Source of the DNA: Scylla paramamosain
Taxonomy: Eukaryota > Arthropoda > Malacostraca > Decapoda > Portunidae
NCBI RefSeq assembly: GCF_035594125.1
Contig: NC_087180.1
Span: 16,304,115 to 16,368,114, forward strand
Reading direction: 5' to 3'
Length of the DNA: 64,000 bases
The notes beneath the pieces were generated by a model, which did not search any database, had not been told where the DNA came from, and saw nothing but the letters and a program-made list of their open reading frames with translations. Below, piece after piece: positions 44,701 to 58,559 of the stretch. The position numbers and the translations under genes were made by a program. Within the stretch, counting starts at the first letter, position 1. Each line of letters starts with the position of its first letter.

Positions 44701-45105
44701 CTTAGGTTCGGTGTTGGGTTAGGTTAGGTGAGGTTATGCTAGTGTTTGTTAAGTTAGATTATAATGGGTAAGATTATGTTAAGGTTAGGTTAGGTTAGGT
44801 TTTCTTTAGTTATGTTCAAATGCATGTTGTTTGTTCAGTGATTTTGGATGTCAGGTTACGTTAGGTTAGGTTGAGTAAGGACATGTTAGTTAAGTTCGGT
44901 AAAGTTGGGCTAGGTTAGGTTACGTTAGATTAGATTAGGTTTTACTGTTCAGGTACAGTATTAGGATTGGTCTTTTTAGGTTAGGTTAGGTTAGATTAAG
45001 TTAGCTAGAGTTAGATTAGATCAGGTTAGGGCTGGCCAACGTACAGGTTGAAAAGCTAGGGATATGTTGAGAAAGATTAGGTTAGAGTAATGTTAGGTTA
45101 AGTTA
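44701..45105 (+). repeat. Degenerate TTAGG field (interstitial telomere-like repeat)
   Basis: GGTTA/TTAGG pentamers occur over about 400 bp, all G-rich on the + strand, in short pure runs (for example ggttaggttaggttaggtt at 44783-44801) separated by variants such as ttagatt and ttaagtt. TTAGG is the ancestral arthropod telomere repeat. The decay and interstitial setting suggest an old insertion or slippage, not a working telomere. Confidence 0.8.
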
Positions 45106-45354
45106 ATGCAGACAGACGAGGTGTTTGGTGTTGGTAAGATCCCTGAACGCACTTCGCCATTAGCAAGTCTGAAGCTGAAATCAAAAGCAGGCAACCCTTT
45201 GAGTAACATGTTCCAGACGAGCAGGAGGAGGTGGCGGATAAGTATATGCAACAGAAGTGCCGTAATGAGTCGCGTGTCAGGGATCGCCACGCATCTACAC
45301 ATAAGAGCAGACCGTAAGAGAGACATGTGTGTGTACTCTTTATGTTTTCTGGGC

Positions 45355-45660
45355 AGCGGGTAATTGAGGGTTCTTGGGAGGTCGTCTTTACCAATAGGTC
45401 GAGTATAGAGACGCTTTTGTGTACCTACCGTGTTTTTCTGGTATAACATTCGTGGAAGGTTATTGTATCAGTAAGTCTTCGTAAATAGACATGCTTCTTG
45501 TGTACCTCCCTGTTTTCTTAGCATAGGATTCGTGGAAGATCATTTTATCAGTAACAAGCCTCGTAAAGAGACGTGCTTTTATGTTCTGTGCTTTCTCGGA
45601 ATAAGGTTATTCAAGGCTCTTAAAAGTTAGCATTCTATCAATAACACCCATTGTGTGTCA
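45355..45660. repeat. Diverged tandem repeat, 3-4 copies of about 80 bp
   Basis: cattcgtggaagg (45448) and gattcgtggaaga (45528) have weaker versions at 45365 and 45607. Each is followed by a t.tatca.taa..c.cgta block, then agagacg.gcttttgtgtac. Confidence 0.7.
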
Positions 45661-45959
45661 ACTTTTGAGCAAACAAGTTCGTTCCCATCTTAAACAGCAT
45701 TGCGTTTTAGTACTGTTGTTTAGTGTTTTCAAGGCTCCAAGTAATTTTCAGTATTGTCATTTTCAACAATAACTCTCTAATATTTACTCTTGTGCAAAAA
45801 AGTAGTCATTTTCATAAGTTGAGCAATCTTGTGCACTTATTTCCTCTGTGCTTAGCGAACTCCCTCAATCTTGAGCCCTCTGATGTGCTGACAGTCCCCT
45901 CGCGTAACCTGACAATTGACAGACTCTTAGATTAGAAAACTTATGAGCGAGGGAAACGT

Positions 45960-46430
45960 TTAAACAGTGAAATTGAAGACGGTATGTCACTTAACTACTG
46001 ACTACAATTGTACATCTCTTCCAAGTATGTGGATTTTAGAGACGCGATTATATTAGTGTCCTCAGAAGCTTATCTCTCAATAGTGTCCCAAAAGTAATTG
46101 CTTACTGAAATACAAAAACAGTGGAATTGAATGCGACATATGACATTCAACTACTGACTTCTTTCTGTAATAGACTTAATATTCAAGTAAACTCGTATAG
46201 TTTCTGGACATGCAGCTATATCAGTATCCTCAGAAACAAGTCTTTTGATAATATCTAATTAGTAATTTCTCACTGAAACACAAAACACAGTAAAATTTAA
46301 TAAGGTATGTCATCCAACTTCTGACTACATCTGTATATTTCTCCCAGGAGCGTAACTTTTTGGACACCTATATTACCTTCAGAATCTCATCTCTCAATAA
46401 CGTCACATAAGATTGCTCACTGAACCACTT
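45960..46430. repeat. Diverged tandem repeat, 3 copies of about 160 bp
   Basis: aactactgact lies at 45993 and 46149 and aacttctgact at 46316. Shared blocks in order: cctcagaa...tctctcaata, taattgctcactgaaacaca, cagtgaaattgaa. Confidence 0.8.
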
Positions 46431-46612
46431 CTTATTATCTTATTGCCGTAGACTGACGTGAAGATGCTCAAAATTTTGTTCCCTTCGAGACATTATTGAC
46501 GGGGTTAAGAATAGACCCCAGCCTCTTATTCAAGGGCGGATGTGGAAGGGCCTTTGATTGGGATATTGAGTTACTGTTACCTGAAGATTAAATTGCATGT
46601 TCCAGGTACTCT

Positions 46613-46613
46613 G

Positions 46614-46661
<48 letters not shown>
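46613..46661. repeat. (CT)n microsatellite
   Basis: About 24 CT units. Confidence 0.95.
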
Positions 46662-46665
<4 letters not shown>

Positions 46666-47389
46666 GTAATATAGGTCCATACTGAGAATTTTAATTATTA
46701 GTCGTGTGGCGCCTTATGATCTCGAAAAAAAAAAATGTGGTGGTCAATCTCCCTCCCTCTCTCTCTTTCTCGCCCTTTCCAAAGTCATACAACATTCTCA
46801 CTCCCACGAAAAACTGTTGTATGTATTCTGGTCAGTACCAATCAAGTGAAGCTATGTGGGATGTGGGCGAGCTTCCTCTGAACTAGTGAACACAATTTAC
46901 CCTTAGATGGAAAAGTTAGTAAGCGAGATGCTGGTGATTTTCATGTGTGTACCTCCGGGTTTGGTAGGGAAGGGAAAAGAATCGTAACTAAAGCGGATAT
47001 ACGGAAGAGAAGAGAAGAAAATAGCATTCGTAGAGTAAAAATAATCGATTAACAGACAGCGCTGGTGAGATAGCAAGGGAACAGATCTAACGCGTGGGTT
47101 TTTGAGCCGGACAAGGTGGAGTGAGTAGTCGCGTCTCGTGCGTCGTGTGGTTGTGGGTAGCGTCACTCACCTCCAGGTACTGAAATGAATTGGAAGCAAG
47201 ACCTTACTTCTCTTACTGCGAGGAATGATTACCTGTTAGTCCAATCTTCCCTCAGGCAACGCAACTTCTCCTTTTCTTTCTACAGGGCAATATACGTCTT
47301 ATTGTCTTTGATGCTTCTCAGGGTACATAAAGAAAATAGCAGCCAGTACCTCCTTATTTTGAAACTGCCTCCTTGTTTCTCACTGGACC

Positions 47390-48215
47390 ACCACCTCCTC
47401 CTTCTACAGCACGATGCACTTCCTTGTTCTCGCTACTACTCCTGGTACTGCCACGCCTCAGGTTACATACATGATATTGAAACGAAACATGCAAGACGGT
47501 GCCTCCCCTTCTTCCTGGTGTTAAAAATAACCTTCGCCAGTACTTCCCTTGAGCCACTCCTAAAGCACCGTGTCTTATCCTTGCTACTGCCCCGACTACA
47601 TGCTAGGTATTAATACATGCTAGACCTTGCCTCCCCTCTTACCATGAAGAAATGCCACGTACCAGCAAAACCTTTCGTCAGACACTGCTTTTCCTTTTCC
47701 TTTTTCTACAGCCGGATGCATCTTATTCTCGTTACATGCATGATATTGAGGCATGGAAGAGTTCACCTGCCTCCTCCTCCTCCTCTTCCTCCTCGCTGTG
47801 AAGAAAGGTCACCTTCCAGTGAACCCTTTCTTTGCACACTGTTTCTCTTCCTACGACTCGATGCATCATATTCTTGCTACAGGTGGAAATACATGTGTGA
47901 TATTGAGGCATGGAAGAAGTCGCCTTGTTTCTCCTCTCCGGGAAGAAAGGACACCTAGCAATTTTGTACCTCCTACCTTCAAACAATCGTCTCTCCTCTT
48001 CTCCACCTCTTCCTCCTCCGCTTTCTTCTACAAAACGAAGCCTCTTGTCCTTGCTACTACCGGGATACATGCATGATATTGAGACGAAACATGCAACTCC
48101 CTTCTTGCTGTGAAAAAATGACTTGTATATACTTCGACATCCTTCCTTCAGCCTTCTCCTCTCACAACGCGAAGCACCGCCCTTTCCTCGCTGCTCTCGG
48201 AGGCAATACTCGTAT
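47390..48215. repeat. Diverged pyrimidine-rich tandem repeat, about 6 copies of 133-175 bp
   Basis: The anchor tacatgcatgatattgag recurs at about 47470, 47603 (decayed), 47738, 47897 and 48072. Each unit also has ttctacagcacgatgca, cttgctactac and gtgaagaaatg..c.t-like blocks. Several units keep open frames, so long ORFs cross here, but copy-to-copy indels break frame. Confidence 0.75.
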
Positions 48216-49974
48216 GCGTAACTTTGCCGGAACTTAAGTGAGAGAACAGTGTATGTGCTGAAGGGTGATGCTGCTCAAGTTGCTGCCATGAACCTCTCAA
48301 GTTTGTTACAAAGAGGGTTATTCGTGAATGCCAGATGTAGCAAGAGAAAGTTATTAACCCTCACACTGCAATATGAAACAATTAACACCACTGGGAGTAA
48401 TGCCTGACGTGTTTATATTCATCTACAAGAAAGAAAGATATTAAAAAATATATGTTTTGCAATTTCTTGTCAGTTTAATGATTGGAAATGGGTGTACAGC
48501 AAGTAAAGATGTCTCAGAGTTCCTAGTAATTAAGGAAAGATGTGCTGAATAGCTGTGAAAGGGTTAATAACAGTCAGATGCAGCAGAATTTAGTAGGAAG
48601 TGTTGGGACGTTAAGTCTTCTAAGATGTGAATAAGGACAGACAAACTGGTGGTGTTTTTGAGAGTAAAAGCTTAATTTCCGTGTCATTCTTGTCGCTGTG
48701 TCCCATTACAGCACTGCTACAAATCAACGCCTCTATTGCAGTTTTTTTTTTTTTTCTGTTTGGGTAACTTTGGCAAAATAGAAACAAAGGGGTGAAAACT
48801 GGTGGTATTTTATTCTCAGTTTTGTTCTCATTTACGCACTCATAAAATTACATAAAGCGGAAAGCAACATTGCACAAAATATCAACAAACGCTGTTGTAT
48901 TATTATTATTTATTTTTTTTTTTATCTTTTGGTATATTGTTATATTCTGTTGGTGTTTGAATTTTTTTTTTATGTCATTTGTGCTTTTTCTCTCTTTCCA
49001 TTCATGAATTTTTGTTTTATAAATGCATTCCAAAACAACAAGAGTTACGACATTAACAACAAACCAGCAAAAACAAAAACAAGAGCAAAGCAATGAGTGA
49101 ACAAACGAAAAAAAAGAATGAAAGAAAGAAAAGAAAAAAAAAAAACAGACATTTGAGGACACAAGTTGTAAAGAAAACGCGAAAAAAGAGAAAGGAAGAG
49201 AGGAGAAAAATGTCCGCAGTGATTTTATTTGTAGTTTGATATTTCTCCCTGTTTGTTTAGCCCTTCACACGCTGCTGACACCGTTCACACTCTGTTGACA
49301 CCGTTTTCCTTCGCGTGAACAGCAGCGACAACACACGTAAGCACACACAACTCTTTTTTCCCGCTACTTTTTTAGTGTTATTGCGAATCTTCATCACGTT
49401 CATATTTGCATTTAAGTGTAAAGGTTACCGTGCCTACGAGGTCTCTATTCACAAGTTAACAATGAATAAGAGGAAAGTTTTGCTTGAGTTTATTGTTATG
49501 CAGGAGTGTGTGGGTAGTGTGTGGGTGTGCTATATTCAACTGCTATATCCACTCTTTCCACCCACACCATGATGCATCTCAATACACTGAATATACTGGA
49601 AAGTTTTATAATACATGTTTGCTCCTCCGTGGAAAAATAGATGCATTCATTTTCTTAATGGGGCAATAGTACTTTATTTCCCTCCTCTTGGCGTGGGCGC
49701 ATTTTGGGGGGCGTTTTAAACTTTTTTTTTATGTTCTTTTTCTTTTTTCCCTCTCTTGTTTCTTCCCGGTCCTCCTCCTCCTCTGTCTTGAGTTGATAGC
49801 GAACTTTCTTTCCTCTCCTTCTCCACGTTCGGTAATTGAAGGAAAAGTTTGATGATCGCCGATGCTCTCAAGGAAACCACGACGGAATTACTCGATATAC
49901 AACACTTTCCGCGACACATTTACCGCGAAACTTTACCGCGTGATCATTCGCCTTGCTGTATAATCTTATTTCAA
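48216..49974. other. No gene recognised
   Basis: A/T-rich with T runs near 48738, 48908 and 48962. Frames at 48848-49162 and 49315-49572 are low complexity or unrecognised. Confidence 0.5.
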
Positions 49975-50620
49975 AATCTTGGGATCTTGATGAATAGTAA
50001 AAAAAAGATATCGTATTGAGTTTATGAGTATTGCAACCAAATCCAATCTATTTTAACGTAAATATAAAACACTAATATATGATCCTATGCTGTTACATAG
50101 CAAGCACTTTATAGTCTTATGACCTTATTAAAAAGTAAGATATTATCGTAATTCTAAGTTTATGATTATGACAAACAAGCCCATTTATTTACACTTATAT
50201 AAAACACACTTTACTGGATGTTCCTTTATCACCATACCAAACATTTTATGACCTTATGACTTCAGTAAAAGAAAACATATTATTCGTATCAGATTCATAA
50301 TTATTGCTACCAAATCACTATTTTATACAACGCACATACAACACACACTTCTATATTCCTTTACCTTATATAACAGGCTTTTTAGTATCTCGAATTATCA
50401 ACATATGCTCCATGAAACCTAGTGAACTTTTAAGCAGCAATGTACATGATAAAAGAAAATGTAAAACCCTTTCGTCTGCACCAAGAGTCTGATTGAAAAG
50501 AAAACATAGCTATCATCTTATCAAATACATAATCACGACATACTAAACCACACAATTACCCAACAACACAAACAGTACACAACTCCCCTCCCTTTACCTT
50601 ATCAAAACTTAAACAACGCA
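49975..50620. repeat. Diverged AT-rich tandem repeat, 4 copies of about 130 bp
   Basis: cttatgaccttattaaaaag recurs in diverged form near 49982, 50117, 50252 and 50385-50400. Between the anchors lie agtttatgattattgc, accaaatc and taaaacacac blocks. Confidence 0.7.
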
Positions 50621-50769
50621 TTAGTGAAACATGCATGAACACTACAACCATAAAGATGAATAAAACATGCCTTCCTTTTTAGATACCATATTTCTCAGCG
50701 TTCGCACAGAGAATCAACATGTAAAGTGAATTGTAAACAGCTCTGCGCGTGCCTCGGGGAAAAGTATAT

Positions 50770-51420
50770 GTACCTGTAGAAAGTTGGGGAAGCGTGGCAG
50801 ATTCAGGAAAGGTTATTAGTGAGCTGGAGGGGAACAGTGGTGGGGTAGACTGTAGATGGAGTGCATGGGGGAGGTTGAGGAAAGTGAGCACTCCATTAGA
50901 AGAAGGTAAGAGGTTTAATGGGTGAAGGGACCGCATGTTGAGTGTAATGGGTGTGCTGATGGGGGCGTAGGAGGGTGGAGGGCGAGGCGAGTGTAGGAAG
51001 GGTGAAAGGCGGGGAGAGGGTGAGTAACTGGTGTCCTAGAGGGCGGGAGAGGGAGAAAGAAAGAACGCTGACACACACAAGTCCAGGAACAGAACAAAAT
51101 TGGCAACGAGGGAAATAAAAAAAGAATTATTCAGGTGTCTTGTGTGGGGGCCTCTTGTCGAACGGAAGTAGGAGGAAACGAGGTGGATGTGGCGTCAGGG
51201 GAAGAGGAAGAGAAGGAAGAGGAGGAGGAAGTGACCTGGCCAGGAGGAGGAGGTAAAGGAAAAGAAGGAGAAGGAAAAGAGAAGGACGCGGCTGTGTTCC
51301 TGGACGGGGAATAGGAAGAGGAAGTTATAGGATGTAAGGAAAGGAGGAGGAGGAGGAAGCAATTCGAGAGAAGGAGGAGCAGGAGGAACATGAGGAGGAG
51401 GAGGAGGAGGTGAAGTTGGG
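50770..51420. repeat. Imperfect purine/GGA-rich tract
   Basis: The + strand is mostly A and G, densest at 51190-51420 with GGAGGA runs. It yields Pro/Ser-rich pseudo-frames on the - strand. Confidence 0.8.
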
Positions 51421-52028
51421 GACAAAACAGTTTCAGTCGTTGGCTTCGTATTCAATCCCGGTTGAAATGACGGAGGAGGAAAAGGGGAAGCCGCAGTGGT
51501 GTTTTGCTTCCTTCCGCAAGAGAGGGACTCGCTGATATACAGAAGGGAACAGAACACCTTAATTTCCGTCCAATTATTCCAGTGAGTGTGAAGAGCGAGC
51601 TGAAATGGAATTGAAAAATGTTGACATCACTGGGAAAGAAAAAAAAAAAAAGTAAAAAAAAAAATGCGACACCGCATTAAAAATTAACGTGACAGTAAAA
51701 CCGACACGTCAGGCGGCGCATCACGCGGGAATTGTACACAAAACAACGAGAGTACAATAAAATAAACCGCAAAAAATACAATAAAAGAATAAAGTTGTTA
51801 AAAAAAATGAAAACTTCAATCATGCAAAGAAATATTAATTGGATTTCCATTAGAAAATCAAGACATAATTTCTCATGAGAAATTTAAACCGGAATAAAAT
51901 TAAGCAAAAAGTGCGAATAAGTCGTAAAAAGAAAAAGACCAAAACGGAGTAAATTAATCACTGAAAAACACACGTTGTTAGGTAGACACTTCACTGAAGA
52001 AATCTGACTTTTCCCTAAACTACGAGAG

Positions 52029-53377
<1,349 letters not shown>

Positions 53378-53431
<54 letters not shown>
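53378..53431. repeat. (CA)n microsatellite
   Basis: About 26 CA units, some 440 bp upstream of the Ig exon. Confidence 0.97.
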
Positions 53432-53433
<2 letters not shown>

Positions 53434-53866
53434 CATTCCTTTTCAGCAATTTTTTATTTCTATTTTTTTTTTCAAGTATACTCGTAGAAACAACCACCCC
53501 AAAAAATAACGAATCTCGTATAACTAACCCACAGGCATTTCCAAATATCAAACCGTCGTCTTTATTTTCAGATGTACTCATATTAGGACAAAAAAAAAAA
53601 AAAATAATAATAATAATGAATATCTTCTATACCAGCAACACCCCAAGCATTTCTAAGGGTATTTGTCTTGGTTCATTGGTGCGTTGAACCTTCCCTGAGA
53701 CCCTACACTCTCTGCAACTCTGGCGATGAATATTTCCATTGCCAACCCTCGCTTTGCCTCGCTGCCAATACTTACCTCACCCGATATCCCTTTTCCAGCA
53801 CTTACTCATCCCTCCAGGGCGATTTGGAAGTGTCAGGAAGTGTCAGGTCCTTCTCCCTCCTTCCAG

Positions 53867-53999
53867 GTCCTACACGCACGGTTTGGGCCATCGAGGGAGA
53901 GTCCTGCCTCCTTCCATGTGACCTGACCTCCTCACAGGCAGGTGGCCGTGCCCTCCTCGTTCTCTGGTACAAGGAAGGGATCACCAGCACCCTATACAG
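53867..53999 (+). CDS. Internal exon: first half of an Ig V-set domain, sidestep-like receptor
   Basis: Seen: the frame reads VWAIEGESCLLPCDL near its start, then ALLVLWYKEG, and ends at LY plus a split codon. This is the Ig V-set pattern: a hydrophobic strand A', the first domain cysteine in LPC, then the core Trp in LWYK. A pyrimidine tract (tccctccttccag) ends at 53866 and the donor AG|GTTAGT begins at 54000. The exon is 133 nt, starts in phase 1 and ends after two bases (AG) of the next codon. Family knowledge: arthropod sidestep receptors are cell-surface proteins that bind Beat proteins in motor-axon guidance and share the pattern VWA..G....LPC......VLW(F/Y)K.G...LYS. A split AG(C/T) codon would supply that Ser. 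No second-half exon (D-x-G-x-Y-x-C) was seen in the next 10 kb, so the following intron is long or the exon is orphaned. Other acceptor AGs lie upstream at about 53798 and 53817. Another Ig receptor (nephrin/SYG-like) is possible. Confidence 0.72.
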
Positions 54000-54114
54000 G
54001 TTAGTGAAGATTTGTTTATATAGTGACGCTACCACTACTACTGCTGCTATTGTTGGCAATTGCTACTTCGGCTACTACTGCTGCTACTACCACTGCTACT
54101 ACAACTACTACTAT

Positions 54115-54245
54115 CTTTTTATGTAAGAGGATACCGGCCTAGGGCAACAAAAGAACGAAAAAAGGCCCATTGAGGTGTCTGTCCCTAAAGAGAGGTCAAG
54201 AAGGATCATCCAAAATTGAAGGATGGCTTAATACCTCGCTATAGC
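54115..54245 (-). mobile_element. LINE 3' tail, antisense copy 1
   Basis: The reverse complement reads gccatccttcaattttgg, gatccttcttgacc, aatgggccttttt and ttgttgccctaggcc, ending in ttacataa. It aligns along its length with the tail at 13671-13765 on the + strand. It starts about 115 bp after the Ig exon donor, inside what should be that gene's intron. Confidence 0.7.
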
Positions 54246-54283
54246 TACTGCTGCTGCTGCTGCTGCTGCTGCGGCTCCTACTG

Positions 54284-54374
54284 TTTTTTGCAAGAGAGGT
54301 TCAAGCCAAAGACAACAAAAGCTAAGTGCAACAAAAATGGCTAAAGAAAAAACACTCTCTGAAGATGCCAGCTT
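54284..54374 (-). mobile_element. LINE 3' tail, antisense copy 2, cut off at an (AGAT)n array
   Basis: The + strand reads gcaagagaggttcaagccaa, gacaacaaaa, aaaaatggctaaag and gaagatgccagctta, the same order of blocks as in the copies at 54115 and 55490. It stops at a short AGAT array at 54375-54395. Only about 90 bp are kept. Confidence 0.5.
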
Positions 54375-54395
54375 AGATAGATAGATAGATAGATA
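54375..54395. repeat. Short (AGAT)n
   Basis: Five AGAT units at the cut end of a LINE tail. Confidence 0.85.
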
Positions 54396-54619
54396 ATAGG
54401 AGTTCTATATCAGTAGCTTCGAGGCGCCCACTAGTATGTCCACCAAAAGAAAGGAAGTAGGGAGATAACAAAAAAGGAAGAGCCAAGCAAACCCCCCACC
54501 CCCTTTCGCTTCATTTTTCTTTTATGGATCATGGAAATTTCAGGGCAGGAGTTGCCAGCCCACTGTCCTTGTCACACTCTAGGACACGCGGGGAGGACAG
54601 AGACATGGCCTAAATCCTC

Positions 54620-55070
54620 TCCAGTTCGGGATAAAACAACAACAGTAAAAACAATAACAATATAACAAGATTAAAAAGGAAAGGAAGAATGGGAGAAGAA
54701 AAAGAGAATTAAGGAGTAGAGTACTGATAATAAGAATAATTACAATGTTAACGATTATAATGACTTGATATTCGATGTTTCACAAGGTATAAAAAGGAGC
54801 GGAAGAATACGACAGCAAGGAGGGAAAACTAAGAAGACGAAGAGGATGTGGGATTTTAGTACTAATAACAATAACAACAGCGTTAATTATGCTGACGTGA
54901 CTTAACATTGCTTTCCAGGGTTAAAAATGGAAAAACAAGTGGAAGAATAAAGTAATAATAGAAGATTGAGACGAGGAGTACGTGCGGAATAGAGTACTAA
55001 TAATAATAGCAACTACAGCGTTAACTATAATGAAGCGACTTGCAATGCTTCACCATAAAGGCAGAAGGCG
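54620..55070. repeat. Diverged tandem repeat, 3-4 copies of about 135 bp
   Basis: gtactgataataa (54721), gtactaataaca (54859) and gtactaataataa (54993) are each followed by a ttaac.ataatga block, a cgacttg.aatgcttcac block, and aaaatggaaa..g.ggaagaat. The unit includes AAT/AAC triplet runs. Confidence 0.8.
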
Positions 55071-55299
55071 AGGCTTTGAAGTGAAGCAGCAAGGGTTGCC
55101 GGCGGCGCGGGAGTCACGGCCGCTGGAACATTGACTCCCTCGTGGCTGCGGCAGGAGAGAGAAGGCAGAGAGAGAGAGAGAGAGCCTCGCCTGTGTGTGT
55201 GTGTGTGTGTGTGTGTGCAGTCCGTGTCTCTCTCCTGCTCTCTCTACGATGCTGCTCGATACACTAATTGCTCCTGAGTGTAAATGAAGCAATTAGACC

Positions 55300-55480
55300 C
55301 AAAAGAACCATATCCCTTTGTTACCACCGACCTGTAGTTCACATTCTTCCCTGTACGGACACAACTGAAGACAGAAGATAGAATTGTACCTTGCGTCATC
55401 CATAAGAGCCGCGTCCCTTCGTCACCAGCGTGCAGTTCACATTCATCCCTCTACTTAGACACAACTGGAGGTACGATTGA
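55300..55480. repeat. Tandem duplication, 2 copies, period about 102 bp
   Basis: tccctttgttaccaccgacc with gtagttcacattcttccct and gacacaactgaag is repeated as tcccttcgtcaccagcg, gcagttcacattcatccct and gacacaactggag. Confidence 0.85.
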
Positions 55481-55489
55481 TTTTCTTTA

Positions 55490-55615
55490 TGTAAGAGTAA
55501 CACTGGCCAAACAAAAAACGCGAAAAAAACCCAATGAGAATGCCAGTTCCAAAAGAAGCTTCAGACGGATCTTTCAAAATTGGAGGGTAAATGTCTTAAA
55601 ACCGCATAACAGATA
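55490..55615 (-). mobile_element. LINE 3' tail, antisense copy 3
   Basis: The + strand begins ttatgtaagagtaacactgg and continues ccaaacaaaaaacg, atgccagttcc, tttcaaaattggagggtaa and gtcttaaaacc. It aligns end to end with 54115-54240. Only the terminal 120 bp are present, as expected from 5'-truncated LINE insertion. Confidence 0.65.
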
Positions 55616-55984
55616 GCACTGCACTTTGCGTCATATACAAACAAGTGAACGTCGGTGAGCGTCTGACCTTCCCGTCGTTGGTCGTAATAGTGCTTCGTTT
55701 CCTAATTGGCAGTTTGGGAGTATAGGAGTTTTGTGCTCAGCTGGGAGAAGCTTATCATCTGGATTTACGTGTAACAAGCAGAGGAGTAATGGGGAAGTGA
55801 ATGTCATCAGAGAGAGGGAGAGGGGGCTGAGAAAATGCTGTATTGTTGAAGAAAACAGTCAAAGGGAAAGGATACAAATTTAAATCGGAAAGGAATCATG
55901 AAAAAATAAATAAAATAAAATAAATAAATGAGTAAATAAATAAATAAACTATACAAAAGGATGAAGACTGGATATGAATTTACC

Positions 55985-55985
<1 letters not shown>

Positions 55986-56061
<76 letters not shown>
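55986..56061. repeat. (GA)n microsatellite
   Basis: About 38 units, preceded by AAAT units at 55905-55950. Confidence 0.97.
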
Positions 56062-56064
<3 letters not shown>

Positions 56065-56394
56065 CAGTCAGCCTCTCCTGCATCCTCTTCGCATTAGCCG
56101 TAAGTTGTCTCAGGGCCAGGCATACACGGGGCCGGAGCGCCTGATGGATGCCTCCCAGCTTTCGCCCGCCTGCTTCGTGTGATAGGACGTGATAGGACGG
56201 AGGCAGGTGATCAAGTCGGAATATATATGAAGGTGAATCTTCCCGCACGTCTCGCCTCCTCGCTGCCTCTTCTGCTCTGGATGGATAGTTTGTTGTTTTC
56301 TCTGCTGCAAAGTCTGTGTGTGAGAGAGAGAGAGAGAGAGAGAGGAGTGGTGATGAGTACCGAGGGAGTTTAGGTGCTTTTCAGTGTTGATGCT

Positions 56395-56636
<242 letters not shown>

Positions 56637-56772
56637 GCTCCCCAACGAAGACATTGACCTCAAACTTTCCGATAAAAAACGTTAAACTCATCAGCGCAGA
56701 ATGAAACTCGACAGTCAGTCCTCGTGGAAACTTGAAAGAGAATGTAGATGTACGTAAATCCTTATGAACATT

Positions 56773-56799
56773 GTGTGTGTGTGTGTGTGTGTGTGTGTT
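56773..56799. repeat. Short (GT)n
   Basis: About 13 GT units. Confidence 0.9.
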
Positions 56800-57248
56800 T
56801 GTAGCAGCCACGTCCTTATATACAATTTTTTGGTGTTTTGTCTGTGAGTTACTTTGTGGCCTCCTCAGAAACACGCTCATTGAATTCTAAGAGTTTCGCC
56901 AGGGGGGGAAGACTGAGGTGGAGAGGGAGAGAGAAAGAAAAAGAAAGAGAGGGGAGGGAGGGAGGGAGAAGGAAAAAATATATATCAGCACTTCTCCACC
57001 TTGAATTTATGATACGGCCCAAGAAAAGTCATATTCCTTTGTTTTCTCCGGTAATTCAGGTATGGTAAGGGCAGCGAGGGAAAAAATAATGGTGCATCGT
57101 AAGATATACTTCGAAATTCGGTTATCCGGGGGAAGTTTTGTGGTAAAGTAAAGGTGAACGGTGAGATAGAAAAAAAAATAGTGTTCTTTTTCTTCTTGTA
57201 TATGTTTATAGGTTGGTGTAAATATATTGAAAGAAGAATGAGCAGTGT

Positions 57249-57249
<1 letters not shown>

Positions 57250-57337
<88 letters not shown>

Positions 57338-57397
57338 TTGAACAGCCAGAAACAACAACATGAGCAGAAACACAAAGAAAATAAAAAAAAAGACCTT

Positions 57398-57452
<55 letters not shown>
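57250..57452. repeat. Two (GA)n arrays
   Basis: (GA)n 57250-57334 and 57400-57452. Confidence 0.97.
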
Positions 57453-57456
<4 letters not shown>

Positions 57457-58500
57457 GAAAGAATAAGGAAAAAATCTTGAAACCTCGAAACCTTTACCAG
57501 CAACAGTTTAAACCCTTACTTTGGCGCCTCCCGCTCTCTAATCTTGAAGGATTCCGGCACTTCCTCTCGCCTCTCCGCCGCCGCCTCGGAACCACTCCTG
57601 CGCGTCCAGCTGAGCAATCAAGCACGGAGAAGGAAGTTTGATGAAAAATACACGAAATTCATGGCTCATTCACCCCCGTTTTTCGCGCCTCTCTCAGCGG
57701 ATCTTTCTCGTTAATTAAGGACTAGGTAACTTAGATACTTCTTTTTTTTTTCACCTGTTTGGAATGTAAATACAGTACATAGAAATATATTTTTTTAATC
57801 AGTTTTTATCATTGTAGTTATAAAACACTCGCTGGTGATGTAAGTGTATGTAGGATAGGAAAGGGAATGGAAAGGGTTAAGGAACGGGTTAGGATGAGGG
57901 AAGAAAGGGTTAGTGGTGAGAGGAGAAGGAAGGAAGGGACAAGAGAAGGAAAGGAAGGGTTGCTACAGGGAGAACAACACGGGAATGCAGCATGTTAGTT
58001 TTGAACAGTGTGAGTTATGTATGTGTGTAGTTATTTTGTTTACGTAATTTTCAGTCCGATTTTTGTTTATTTATGGATGATCTTCCTGTTGTTCCTCATC
58101 TTCATTTTTTTTTCTATTTTTATATATCATTACTATATTTTGTTTAGAATTAAGTTTCTGCATTTTTATTTTTTAAATTTATCGCTACCTTCCTCCTGCT
58201 CCCCCTCTTCCTCCTCGTCCTCTTCTTTATCTTCTTCCTCCTGTTTAGATTAAAATAAAAGAGTGCTGTGTTTTCTTGTAATTTCTACCTACCTTCACTT
58301 TCTCCCTCTTCTCCTCCTCCTCTTGCTCTTCTTCCTGCTCCTCCTCCTCCTTCAATTCCTTTTTATCTGCTGCTCGCGAGTTACTTGAGGCCTCGTATCC
58401 TGTTCCTCATTAGCGCCGAGGTGGTACTATTGGCATGTGGAAGGTAAAGGTGAGGGCGAGGGAAGCAGAAAACAAGTAAATGCTTCTGGGGTTGTTATGA

Positions 58501-58504
<4 letters not shown>

Positions 58505-58559
<55 letters not shown>

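Noticed and set aside
45093..45449. Overlapping frames of 85-118 codons on both strands
   Set aside because: They overlap the TTAGG field and an 80-bp tandem cluster; openness on both strands argues for chance.
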